From an uncultured Eubacteriales bacterium (GTDB lineage: Bacteria > Bacillota > Clostridia > Oscillospirales > Oscillospiraceae): a stretch of 18,641 nucleotides of DNA. Both the position numbers and the translations under genes were made by a program. The notes beneath the pieces are model-generated. The model was not told the origin of the DNA, did not search any database, and saw only the letters and a program-made list of their open reading frames with translations. Of the stretch, positions 1 to 6,934 are shown in pieces. Position 1 is the first letter of the stretch, and the number at the start of each line of letters is the position of its first letter. The DNA lies in NCBI GenBank assembly GCA_902477055.1, contig CABSFY010000043.1:1-18641 (forward strand), given 5' to 3'.

Positions 1-254
1 ATAAGAAGGGCGGCGGTTCTACTAAGAACGGTCGTGATTCCGAGTCCAAGAGATTGGGCGTGAAGCGCGCGGACGGTCAGTTCGTTCTCGCGGGCAACAT
101 TCTCGTTCGTCAGAGAGGCACGCACATTCATCCGGGTACCAACGTCGGTATCGGCAGCGATGACACCCTGTTCGCAAAGATCGACGGTCACGTTCGCTTC
201 GAGCGCAAGGGCAAGGATCGCAAGCAGTGCTCCGTCTACGCAGTCGAGCAATAA
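1..254 (+). CDS. rpmA: 50S ribosomal protein L27, 5' end cut by the window
   Basis: This is large-subunit ribosomal protein L27, which lies near the peptidyl-transferase centre. The frame is open from the first base. It reads KKGGGSTKNGRDSESKRLGV at the start, then the conserved GNILVRQRGTHIHPG and the C-terminal GHVRFERKG, and ends at TAA 252-254. Only the first residues (about MAH) are missing, so the reading frame starts before position 1 and not at the internal TTG at 54. A strong terminator follows directly. In Firmicutes rpmA normally lies just upstream of obgE, and here a transposase gene has come between them. Confidence 0.97.
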   Translation, partial: KKGGGSTKNGRDSESKRLGVKRADGQFVLAGNILVRQRGTHIHPGTNVGIGSDDTLFAKIDGHVRFERKGKDRKQCSVYAVEQ

Positions 255-265
255 GAGCTATACGG

Positions 266-301
266 AATCCCGAACATAAACCCTTATGTTCGGGATTTTT
301 T
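266..301 (+). terminator. Intrinsic terminator after rpmA
   Basis: A perfect 13-bp stem (266-278 with 285-297, left arm AATCCCGAACATA) closes a 6-nt loop and runs into six T residues (296-301). It should end much of the transcription from the ribosomal protein operon before it reaches the transposase and obgE. Confidence 0.92.
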
Positions 302-336
302 ATCAGAAAATGCTGTCATATAGGTGGTAAGTGCAT

Positions 337-885
337 ATGATACAAGCCTGCAAGCTCCCCAAGCGTCAGCCTTCGCGTCTGGCAGAATTCGATTATTCCT
401 CGGAGGCCTATTATTTTCTTACGCTCTGTGCATTTCACCACAAATGCCTCTTTTCTCGCATTGTAGGGGGCGGCGTCCTCGACGCCCCGCAGTGTGAGCT
501 ATCATCTTTTGGCAAGCTCGTTGAATCGAATCTTCTGGCAATAACGGACCGGCATGGGCGCTTATTTCTTGACCGTTATGTCGTTATGCCAAATCACATC
601 CACGTCTTACTGCATACCGGCGGGGCGTCGAGGACGCCGCCCCCTACAAGCCCTCCCGCAAGCAGCAAGGCAAACGCCTTGATTCCAGCCTTTGTCAGCA
701 CGTGGAAGCGTTTTTCGCAAAAGGAAGCGGGATGCGTTCTTTTTCAGCGTTCCTATTATGATCATATCATTCGGAATGAACAAGACTTTTTGACACACTG
801 GAACTATATCGAGCACAATCCCGCACGTTGGCTGGAGGACGAGCTGTATCGGGAAGAAACGGAGGACACTGATGTTTGTAGATAA
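337..885 (+). CDS. REP-associated tyrosine transposase (RAYT, IS200/Y1 superfamily)
   Basis: A single-domain HUH nuclease of 182 residues, the usual size of REP-associated tyrosine transposases. Visible hallmarks are the N-terminal PKRQPSRLAEFDYS, the HUH metal-binding motif in VVMPNHIHVLL (H87, H89), the nucleophile region FQRSYYDHIIRNEQDF (probably Y141), and the C-terminal EHNPARW. RAYTs nick and rejoin single-stranded palindromic REP DNA and are usually domesticated rather than self-mobile. I prefer ATG 337 because AGGTGG at 322-327 is 9 nt upstream; a GTG at 331 would be only 3 nt from it. The last 14 bases overlap the obgE start. Two inverted 30-bp palindromic repeats lie inside the frame and encode loop residues around 43-51 and 95-104. 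The catalytic motifs are intact, so the protein is probably functional. Confidence 0.9.
   Translation: MIQACKLPKRQPSRLAEFDYSSEAYYFLTLCAFHHKCLFSRIVGGGVLDAPQCELSSFGKLVESNLLAITDRHGRLFLDRYVVMPNHIHVLLHTGGASRTPPPTSPPASSKANALIPAFVSTWKRFSQKEAGCVLFQRSYYDHIIRNEQDFLTHWNYIEHNPARWLEDELYREETEDTDVCR
461..490 (+). repeat. REP-like palindrome, arm 1 of an inverted pair
   Basis: This 30-bp stretch is the exact reverse complement of 620-649. It can also fold on itself: GGCGTC, CTC loop, GACGCC, with flanking GGGG and CCCC runs. It lies inside the RAYT reading frame and encodes the GGGVLDAP loop. G-rich imperfect palindromes of this sort are the typical substrate of RAYT enzymes. Confidence 0.8.
620..649 (-). 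repeat. REP-like palindrome, arm 2 of an inverted pair
   Basis: Exact reverse complement of 461-490, separated from it by 129 bp. It encodes the GGASRTPPPT loop just after the HUH motif. The two copies in inverted orientation form a REPIN-like pair. No third copy was seen by eye elsewhere in the window. Confidence 0.8.
790..819 (+). promoter_or_regulatory. Possible obgE promoter inside the RAYT gene
   Basis: A perfect TTGACA at 790-795 is followed after 18 nt by CACAAT (814-819, four of six matches to the -10 consensus), about 50 nt upstream of the obgE start. It would let obgE be transcribed independently of the terminator at 266-301. The spacing and the -10 box are only fair, so this is tentative. 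Confidence 0.3.
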
Positions 886-2146
886 AGTTAAAATTTATGT
901 CAAAGCCGGCAACGGCGGCAATGGGGCGGTGGCGTTCCATCGGGAGAAGTACGTTGCGGCGGGCGGCCCCGACGGCGGCGACGGCGGCAAGGGCGGCAAT
1001 ATTGTCCTGCGCGTCAACGACAATCTCTCCACACTGATGGACTTCCGCTACAAGCGCAAATACACCGCCGCGCCCGGTCAGGACGGGCAAGGCGGACGAT
1101 GCAGCGGCAAGCGCGGCGAGGATCTGGTCATTCAAATCCCGCGCGGCACGGTCGTTCGCGACGCGGAAACGAACGAGATCATCAAGGATATGTCCGACGA
1201 CGCCGATTTCATCCTCTGCAAGGGCGGCCGCGGCGGCTGGGGCAACAAGCATTTTGCCACGCCGACGCGTCAGGTCCCGCGCTTTGCCAAGGCGGGACTT
1301 CCCGGTGAGGAGCATGAGGTCGTTCTGGAATTAAAGCTGCTGGCCGATGTCGGCCTCGTCGGCTTCCCGAATGTCGGCAAGTCCACGCTGCTGTCCGTGA
1401 CCTCCAACGCCCGGCCGAAGATCGCCAACTATCACTTCACGACCCTCTATCCGAACCTCGGTGTGATTTACGTCGATGAGGGCGTTTCCTTCGTCATGGC
1501 GGATATTCCCGGCATCATCGAGGGCGCCGCGGAGGGCGCGGGCCTTGGCCACGACTTCCTGCGGCATATCGACCGCTGCAGGTTGCTGGTGCATATCGTC
1601 GATGTTTCCGGCTGCGAGGGCCGCGATCCGGTGGAGGATTTTGAAAAGATCAACGCCGAGCTGCGGGAATATTCCGCCGAGCTTGCCGACCGCCCGATGA
1701 TCGTCGCGGCGAACAAATGCGATCTCATCCCGGAGGGCAGCGACAATCTGAAGCGGCTGCGCGAGTATGTGACCGCGCACGGCTACGAATTCTACGAGAT
1801 TTCCGCCGCCACTACGCAGGGAACGAAGCAGCTCGTGCGGACAATCGCAGAAAAGCTCCGCGAGCTGCCGCCGGTGATCGTCTACGAACCGGAGTACGTC
1901 AAGCCGCTGGCCGAAGCAGGGAAGGCCGACGACCTCAATATCGAGCATATGGACGACCTCTGGGTCATCTCCGGCAAGTGGCTCCAGCAGCTCATCAGCG
2001 ATATCAACTTCGCCGATTATGAGTCGCGGATGTACTTCGACCGCCAGCTCCGCAAGAGCGGCCTGTTCGAGCGCCTCGAAGCCATGGGAATCGAGGACGG
2101 CGACACGGTCAGCATCTATGATTTTGAATTTGATTATGAACGCTGA
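872..2146 (+). CDS. obgE: Obg family GTPase (ObgE/CgtA)
   Basis: An essential ribosome-assembly and stress-linked GTPase of normal length (424 residues). The glycine-rich Obg fold covers about 1-158. The G domain carries G1 GFPNVGKS (164-171), the switch I HFTTL (189-193), G3 DIPG (211-214), G4 NKCD (281-284) and G5 SAA (311-313). The C-terminal OCT domain spans about 355-424 and ends in an acidic tail. ATG 872 is preceded by GGAGG at 861-865 with 6-nt spacing, and both lie inside the 3' end of the transposase gene. obgE translation initiation is therefore physically embedded in that gene, which may give translational coupling. Confidence 0.98.
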   Translation: MFVDKVKIYVKAGNGGNGAVAFHREKYVAAGGPDGGDGGKGGNIVLRVNDNLSTLMDFRYKRKYTAAPGQDGQGGRCSGKRGEDLVIQIPRGTVVRDAETNEIIKDMSDDADFILCKGGRGGWGNKHFATPTRQVPRFAKAGLPGEEHEVVLELKLLADVGLVGFPNVGKSTLLSVTSNARPKIANYHFTTLYPNLGVIYVDEGVSFVMADIPGIIEGAAEGAGLGHDFLRHIDRCRLLVHIVDVSGCEGRDPVEDFEKINAELREYSAELADRPMIVAANKCDLIPEGSDNLKRLREYVTAHGYEFYEISAATTQGTKQLVRTIAEKLRELPPVIVYEPEYVKPLAEAGKADDLNIEHMDDLWVISGKWLQQLISDINFADYESRMYFDRQLRKSGLFERLEAMGIEDGDTVSIYDFEFDYER

Positions 2147-2210
2147 AGCAATTTTCAAATTGTTTCGACTTCGTTCATAGTTTCTTCAATTTTATCCGGT
2201 ATACTCCCAA

Positions 2211-2336
2211 TTGTAAGGAACAGCACCGTGTTTCTTACGATCCATCTTTTCATTTATCTCTCTTTATTTTTCTCTCTCATTTCTGTTGCGAATTGCCGAT
2301 CGTCCTCCCCTCGGACGGTCGGCAATTTGCATTTTT
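2211..2336 (+). ncRNA. Candidate small RNA, copy 1
   Basis: TATACT at 2200-2205 places a likely start near 2211. The predicted ~125-nt RNA begins with a hairpin (2211-2222 with 2229-2240, loop GCACCG). A U/C-rich unpaired linker of about 45 nt follows (UCUCUCUUU-type runs), then a 15-bp stem with a UCCCCUC loop and a U-run. A 5' hairpin, a C/U-rich seed and a C-rich-loop terminator are typical of Firmicutes antisense sRNAs that bind Shine-Dalgarno sequences, such as the RsaE/RoxS type. I see no clear -35 box. Pairing is preserved in copy 2 by compensatory changes. The function is inferred and no target is known. Confidence 0.5.
2291..2336 (+). terminator. Intrinsic terminator, copy 1 (obgE end / candidate sRNA end)
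   Basis: A 15-bp stem (2291-2305 with 2313-2327, one G-U pair) carries a UCCCCUC loop and is followed by TGCA and five T residues (2332-2336). The stem can extend about three more pairs at its base. It would end both obgE transcripts and the putative sRNA. Confidence 0.88.
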
Positions 2337-2340
2337 CGGA

Positions 2341-2368
2341 TTGACTTTTCATCGGCAACTGATACAAT
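2341..2368 (+). promoter_or_regulatory. Promoter for the 541-residue protein
   Basis: TTGACT (2341-2346), a 16-nt spacer and TACAAT (2363-2368) form a good sigma-A type promoter. The -35 box is the last conserved part of repeat copy 1, so the terminator and this promoter are nearly back to back. GGAGG at 2421-2425 is the ribosome site for the ATG at 2435. Confidence 0.75.
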
Positions 2369-2434
2369 GATATTTAGAACAAGTTATTACAAGCCTACTG
2401 TCAGATAAAAGATGATAAGCGGAGGCGAACAGAA

Positions 2435-4060
2435 ATGTACGTGATAGCCGATATTGAGTGGATCACAGATGACTTCGGTCGGCATTTTCCCACGCAGCTT
2501 GCCGGAATCCGCGTTGACGAAGGCTGGAATCAGCTCAACGAGTTCGCTTCTTTCATACGGCCCAGCGACGTTCGGTTCAACGATTGGCGGCACATTGCCT
2601 GTACCGGAGGTACTGCAGAGAAGTTTCTTTCGGCCCAGAGTGAATCCGAAGTGCTTTCTGCTTTTTTGGACTGGCTGTTGACCGATGATATCCTTCTTTG
2701 GTGGCATGGCGCATCTGAGGAGCTTTTTCAGCTCCGCTGCAACGAGCTGCTGAGCAACCGAAAACTGCCGCAGGCCATCAGTATCAATCGGTTTGTTTAC
2801 GGCTATCTGGAAAAATCGAAGCGCCCAAGGGATGGCGGCCCATATGACATTGGTCAGCGCCTCGGCATTGCCGTAAGACCGGAACTGAAGCATTCCGCAA
2901 GCAACGATGTGCGTGTCCTACGTGAACTGCTTTCCGTCTTGTGTTTTCCGAAGGAAGAGCTGCTGAAGCCGATGGAAAAGCCGAACGGGTCTCTTTTACC
3001 GCAAAAGCAGTATGCGAGCTTAATATATCAATACGATGCGAAAGACAACCGTATTCACGTGCGGGATTGTCCGCAGATTCGCAGCGTTCCAACGAAGAGC
3101 TACGGCAGCCTAAACACGCCGATTCGCAAGGGCTATCTTCCGTGTTCCTGCTGCCGAAAAGCATATCAAGAGGCTCTGGCCGAGAGGAATCTCGACATTC
3201 TCAATCGTTCACAATATGTCTATGCTTTTTCTCCGAGCTCCGCGATCTACCACAAGCCGAGCTGCCCGTACATGCGCCACGTGAGGAGGATTTTAGGGGC
3301 GAGAAAATACTCGACTATTGTCAAGACCGGCCGGACCCCCTGCAAAGTCTGCAAACCGATGCCGGAGGATCAATTCAAACCGCTTCCCGTCGCTCCAAAA
3401 GTCAAGCTCCCCGCAGCGCCGACTCTCGCACCGTCGGCCGAGGGCGAAAAGGCCATCAAGCGGCAGCGGGCAGCCATTCGGGAGCGCTCTGTCCGTCTGA
3501 ACGATGAAAGTCTGACCGATGCGGAGCGGAACGACATCTATACCTTAACACAGCCGCACTTTGTGTTTTGGAGCAGCCAGGGATACAGCAATTTTCACCT
3601 GCGTTCCTGTCAAAAGCTACAGGGCCTCAGCAATCTTCGCGGCTTCAGCACCTTTTCCGAGGCCGTGCGGTCCGGATGTTTGCCCTGTCGCAAATGCAGG
3701 CCATCAGCAAAGTATGATGCAAAATTCTCCATCCCGATCGGCAGCCGAACAAGAAACGGTGAAAAAGTCAGCGATCTGGAAGCGCTTTGCGTAAAGGCCG
3801 GGTACTCATATCTCGTTGAAGCGGACCGTTTTTTCCTGCAAACACCGGTCGGGAAATGGCAAATTCATCTGGATGCTGCGCCGATCAAGCTAGACCACAT
3901 CAATCTGGTCACGGATCCCGATGCAAAGGAATATCATGAGCAACCGCGCCTGTTTCTTTCGTTGTTTGATACATTTAAATATATCAAGCGCCATGATGAC
4001 ACGCTGGCGCGAAAGAAAGCGGCGGGCGTTGCTTTCGTCGGATATTTTCACAAGGACTAA
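2435..4060 (+). CDS. DEDDh-exonuclease-like protein with three Ada-like zinc modules
   Basis: A 541-residue protein with no named family that I recognise as a whole. The N-terminus (1-170) looks like a DEDDh 3'-5' exonuclease: VIADIEW (D6, E8), LLWWHGASEELF (Exo II position, with E96 where Asp is usual), and the Exo III pattern HSASND (H153, D158). Three Cys/His modules of about 45 residues follow, each with H-x3-C and a distal C-x2-C: H208/C212/C237/C240, H273/C277/C303/C306 and H388/C392/C418/C421. They resemble the Ada-type zinc domain. A basic/proline linker lies between modules 2 and 3, and an unassigned domain covers about 445-541. A role in nucleic-acid processing is inferred. The gene stands alone between two copies of a repeat with its own promoter. 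The Exo II substitution leaves catalysis uncertain. Confidence 0.85.
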   Translation: MYVIADIEWITDDFGRHFPTQLAGIRVDEGWNQLNEFASFIRPSDVRFNDWRHIACTGGTAEKFLSAQSESEVLSAFLDWLLTDDILLWWHGASEELFQLRCNELLSNRKLPQAISINRFVYGYLEKSKRPRDGGPYDIGQRLGIAVRPELKHSASNDVRVLRELLSVLCFPKEELLKPMEKPNGSLLPQKQYASLIYQYDAKDNRIHVRDCPQIRSVPTKSYGSLNTPIRKGYLPCSCCRKAYQEALAERNLDILNRSQYVYAFSPSSAIYHKPSCPYMRHVRRILGARKYSTIVKTGRTPCKVCKPMPEDQFKPLPVAPKVKLPAAPTLAPSAEGEKAIKRQRAAIRERSVRLNDESLTDAERNDIYTLTQPHFVFWSSQGYSNFHLRSCQKLQGLSNLRGFSTFSEAVRSGCLPCRKCRPSAKYDAKFSIPIGSRTRNGEKVSDLEALCVKAGYSYLVEADRFFLQTPVGKWQIHLDAAPIKLDHINLVTDPDAKEYHEQPRLFLSLFDTFKYIKRHDDTLARKKAAGVAFVGYFHKD

Positions 4061-4143
4061 CAATTACTTTGCAGACGCAAAGGATTTTCAACTTGTTTCG
4101 ATTTCGTTCATAGTTTCTTCAATTTTATCTGCTATACTTCCAA

Positions 4144-4265
4144 CTGTAAGGGACAGTACCGAGTTTCTTACGGTTTGTGTTTCATTTTATCCCTCTTTTC
4201 TCTCTCTTTTCTGTTGTGAATTGCCGGTCGTCCTCCCCTCGGACGGCCGGCAGTTTGCGTTTTTT
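4144..4265 (+). ncRNA. Candidate small RNA, copy 2
   Basis: TATACT at 4133-4138 is preceded by TGC, an extended -10 form, and predicts a start near 4144. The 5' hairpin is 4144-4154 with 4163-4173. Its outermost pair is C-G where copy 1 has T-A, a compensatory change. A U/C-rich linker follows, then the stem 4219-4233 with 4241-4255 and the identical UCCCCUC loop. In that stem the A-U pair of copy 1 (2299/2319) is G-C. These changes favour a selected RNA structure over leftover sequence similarity. The target and role are unknown. Confidence 0.5.
4219..4265 (+). terminator. Intrinsic terminator, copy 2
   Basis: A 15-bp stem with a UCCCCUC loop is followed by TGCG and six T residues (4260-4265). 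It ends the exonuclease-like gene transcript and the second candidate sRNA, just 4 nt before the next -35 box. Confidence 0.88.
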
Positions 4266-4268
4266 GGA

Positions 4269-4296
4269 TTGACATATACAAAAAAGCTGGTATAAT
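4269..4296 (+). promoter_or_regulatory. Strong promoter of the MATE-M20-pcp operon
   Basis: TTGACA (4269-4274), a 16-nt spacer and TATAAT (4291-4296) match both consensus boxes perfectly. The start would fall near 4302-4304, so an ATG at 4302 cannot be the translation start of the MATE gene. Confidence 0.85.
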
Positions 4297-4304
4297 CAGC
4301 AATG

Positions 4305-4323
4305 CGCCCCGTATTTCGGGGCG
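4305..4323 (+). other. GC-rich hairpin at the 5' end of the MATE mRNA
   Basis: A 7-bp perfect stem CGCCCCG / CGGGGCG with a TATTT loop begins within about 3 nt of the predicted transcript start. Hairpins at the very 5' end of an mRNA commonly protect it from 5'-end decay, and that role is inferred here. Confidence 0.55.
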
Positions 4324-4343
4324 AAAATATTGCAATTTGGAGC

Positions 4344-5738
4344 GTGAATCATACGAAAAAGAACGCAATCGATATGACGCAGGGACCGCTGGCGCGGCAG
4401 ATTCTTGCGTTCAGCATCCCATTGATGTTGACAAATCTTCTGCAAGTGCTTTTTAATATGTCGGATATCGCCGTGCTTGGCCGGTTTGCCGGGGATGATG
4501 CGCTGGGCGCGGTTGGTTCGACCTCGACGCTGGTGTATCTGTTTACCGGCCTGCTGATCGGCCTTGGCAGCGGCGTAAACGTCCTGTGCGCTCGGTATTA
4601 CGGCGCACGCGACCGGAAAAATCTTCTGGAAACCGTCCATAGCTCCATTCTCGTTTGCCTGGGCATGGGCATTTTGATGCTGGTCGTCGGTGAGCTGTTC
4701 ACGGAGGCCTTTCTCGAAATGCTGAACACGAAGGACCAGCTCATGGACGGCGCAGTGCTGTATCTTAAAATATATTTCCTCGGCGCACCCGCCGTTGCGC
4801 TGTATAACTACGGCAGCGGTGTTCTGAGCGCCATGGGTGACACACGGCGGCCGCTGATCTATCTTGCAATCTCCGGTGTGTCCAATATTATTCTGAATGT
4901 TTTCTTCGTTGTCGTCTGCGGAATGGATGTGGACGGCGTTGCCATTGCCAGCGTGTTTTCGCAGTATCTGTCGATGGCACTGATTTTCCTCCCGCTGCTG
5001 CGCGGTATCGATATCTGCAAGCTGACATGGCGGAGTATCCGTCCCTACGGCGATAAGATCAGGAGCGTTCTTGCCCTCGGCCTGCCCGCCGGGCTACAGC
5101 ACGCGATTTTTGCCATCGCGAACCTGTTCATTCAGGCCGGTATCAACTCCTTTGATGCCAGCGTCGTTTCCGGCAATTCGGCTGCATCCAACGTCGATTC
5201 CATCATTTATAACGTCATCAACGCATTTTACATGGCGGCTGCGAGCTTCATCGGCCAGAACTACGGCGCAGGCAACAGGGAGCGCGTCCGGCGTACATTC
5301 TGGATCTCGACGGCGTTTGCGTTTGGCACGGCGCTGCTGCTTGGCATCCTGTTCAGCGTTTTTGGCCGCAGCTTCCTGCGAATTTTCACCGATTCAGAGG
5401 CTGTGATCGACGCGGGTATGTACCGCACGGTCATTCTTGGACTGTCGTATTGCCTGAGCGTGTTCATGGATCTGCCGATTTCCGCCAGCCGCGGCCTCGG
5501 CAAAACGCTCTGGCCAACGATTTTTGTTATCCTCGGCTCCTGCGTTTTCCGCGTAATATGGCTTTACACGGTGTTTGCCTGGTTCGGTACGCTGACCTCG
5601 CTTTATATGCTCTATGTTTTCTCCTGGGCGATGACTGCGCTGGCCGAAACCGTGTACTTTATCCACTGCTTCCACCACGCCGCGTTCGATCATCTGCCGG
5701 TTGCGCAGCAGCTTGAGAAGGGAGGTGCCGCAGTATGA
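4344..5738 (+). CDS. MATE family multidrug/metabolite efflux transporter
   Basis: An integral membrane antiporter of about 464 residues with roughly 12 hydrophobic segments. The N-terminal signature DMTQGPLARQILAFSIPLML and LLQVLFNMSDIAVLGRFAG is typical of bacterial MATE exporters of the NorM/DinF type, and the second half repeats the architecture (FIGQNYGAGN). MATE proteins expel cationic compounds or metabolites using Na+ or H+ gradients. The start is uncertain. I chose GTG 4344 because homologues carry about 10 residues before MTQGP, although GGAG (4339-4342) is very close to it. ATG 4374 is the alternative. ATG 4302 is excluded because it coincides with the transcription start. The stop overlaps the next gene by 4 bp (ATGA). 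Confidence 0.93.
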   Translation: MNHTKKNAIDMTQGPLARQILAFSIPLMLTNLLQVLFNMSDIAVLGRFAGDDALGAVGSTSTLVYLFTGLLIGLGSGVNVLCARYYGARDRKNLLETVHSSILVCLGMGILMLVVGELFTEAFLEMLNTKDQLMDGAVLYLKIYFLGAPAVALYNYGSGVLSAMGDTRRPLIYLAISGVSNIILNVFFVVVCGMDVDGVAIASVFSQYLSMALIFLPLLRGIDICKLTWRSIRPYGDKIRSVLALGLPAGLQHAIFAIANLFIQAGINSFDASVVSGNSAASNVDSIIYNVINAFYMAAASFIGQNYGAGNRERVRRTFWISTAFAFGTALLLGILFSVFGRSFLRIFTDSEAVIDAGMYRTVILGLSYCLSVFMDLPISASRGLGKTLWPTIFVILGSCVFRVIWLYTVFAWFGTLTSLYMLYVFSWAMTALAETVYFIHCFHHAAFDHLPVAQQLEKGGAAV

Positions 5739-6934
5739 CGCGCAGAGAGCTGGAACAGGCCACCGTACAGCTGTGCAGCGATTTGATTCGTGCAAAAAGC
5801 TGCTCCGGCGAGGAGGCGGAGGCCGCCGCCGTCGTCCGGGGTGCAATGCAGCGCCTCGGCTATGATGAGATCGTTACCGACCGGCTCGGCAACGTGATCG
5901 GCTGTCTGCATGGCAGCCGTCCCGGCCCGAAGGTCCTGCTCGACGGCCACATCGATACCGTCCCCGTGGAGGACGCTGCACGTTGGAGCTTCGCCCCCTT
6001 CGGCGGTGAGATCACGGACGAGCGGGTCCTCGGCCGCGGCGCGACCGACATGAAGGGTGCCGTCGCCGCGATGATCTGTGGTGCGGCATATTTTGCGCAG
6101 GGCCGCGACTTTGCCGGAGATATTTACGTCGCCGGCGTGGTCTATGAGGAGCTGTTTGAAGGCGTTGCGTCACGTGAGATCAGCCGCCGGGTGCGACCCG
6201 ACTACGTTATCATCGGAGAGGCGACCAACCTAAACCTGAAAATCGGCCAGCGCGGCAGGGGAGAGCTGGTGGTTGAAACCTTCGGTCGGCCTGCCCATTC
6301 GGCCAATCCGGAAAAGGGCGTCAACGCCGTGCGCCTGATGCGACGGCTGCTGGAGGCAATGGACATGCTTCCGGTGCAGGAGCATCCGGCGCTCGGCAGG
6401 GGCATCCGCGTGCTGACGGACATCATTTCCGCGCCCTATCCCGGTGCTTCGGTCGTGCCGGAGCGCTGTACGGCGACGTTTGACTGCCGTCTGCTGACAG
6501 GCGACACACCGGAGAGCATTCTTGCGCCGGTGCAGACGCTGATCGACCGGCTGCACGATGCGGATTCCGACTTCCGCGCGGCGGTGCGCTTCCGTTCGCA
6601 GACGCTGCGGTGCTATACAGGTAGCGAAATCTCCGCCGAGCGCTTCTTTCCGGCGTGGGAATTCCCGGCGGACGCGCCGTTTGTTCAGGCCGCCTTTGCC
6701 GCGATTGCGCCGCTTGCACCGAAGATGACCTACTATTCCTTCTGCACCAACGGCAGCCATTACGCCGGGGAAGCCGGCATCCCGACGGTGGGCTTCGGCC
6801 CGTCGATCGAGTCGCTGGCGCACACCGTGGATGAATACGTGACCATCGAACAGCTCGAAAAGAGCGCCTGGGGCTACAGTGCGCTTTGCAGCGCCCTAAC
6901 CGAGCTGGGAACGCCGAAGGAGGCAGCGCAATGA
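5735..6934 (+). CDS. M20 family metallohydrolase, YgeY-like
   Basis: A 399-residue cytosolic M20 metallopeptidase/deacylase with a complete di-zinc site: H72 and D74 in LLDGHIDTVP, bridging D105 in GRGATDMKG, E138/E139 in VYEE, E162 in IIGEAT and H363 in LAHTVDE. The dimerisation (lid) domain spans roughly 170-285. Overall it resembles the YgeY subgroup that is often found near selenium and purine metabolism genes, but no selenium genes are present here, so the substrate remains open (an N-acyl amino acid or dipeptide is likely). It overlaps both neighbours by ATGA and is translationally coupled between the MATE exporter and pyroglutamyl peptidase. Confidence 0.92.
   Translation: MTRRELEQATVQLCSDLIRAKSCSGEEAEAAAVVRGAMQRLGYDEIVTDRLGNVIGCLHGSRPGPKVLLDGHIDTVPVEDAARWSFAPFGGEITDERVLGRGATDMKGAVAAMICGAAYFAQGRDFAGDIYVAGVVYEELFEGVASREISRRVRPDYVIIGEATNLNLKIGQRGRGELVVETFGRPAHSANPEKGVNAVRLMRRLLEAMDMLPVQEHPALGRGIRVLTDIISAPYPGASVVPERCTATFDCRLLTGDTPESILAPVQTLIDRLHDADSDFRAAVRFRSQTLRCYTGSEISAERFFPAWEFPADAPFVQAAFAAIAPLAPKMTYYSFCTNGSHYAGEAGIPTVGFGPSIESLAHTVDEYVTIEQLEKSAWGYSALCSALTELGTPKEAAQ

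Larger units (their letters stand above)
2151..2345 (+). repeat. Duplicated ~190-bp intergenic element, copy 1
   Basis: It aligns with 4084-4273. By hand count the first 88 bases differ at 9 positions and the last 65 at 6 positions, while the pyrimidine-rich middle diverges in sequence and length. The conserved blocks contain a TATACT box, a 5' hairpin, a terminator hairpin and a TTGAC -35 box. The two copies flank the gene at 2435-4060 as direct repeats. Confidence 0.9.
4084..4273 (+). repeat. Duplicated ~190-bp intergenic element, copy 2
   Basis: Diverged direct repeat of 2151-2345, in the same orientation. It keeps the TATACT box, both hairpins and the terminal TTGAC, with the middle linker rewritten and about 5 nt shorter overall. 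It lies between the exonuclease-like gene and the MATE exporter gene. Confidence 0.9.

Noticed and set aside
1331..2158. 275-codon open frame on the minus strand across obgE
   Set aside because: It is a codon shadow of a certain essential gene. There is no family likeness and no ribosome site of note.
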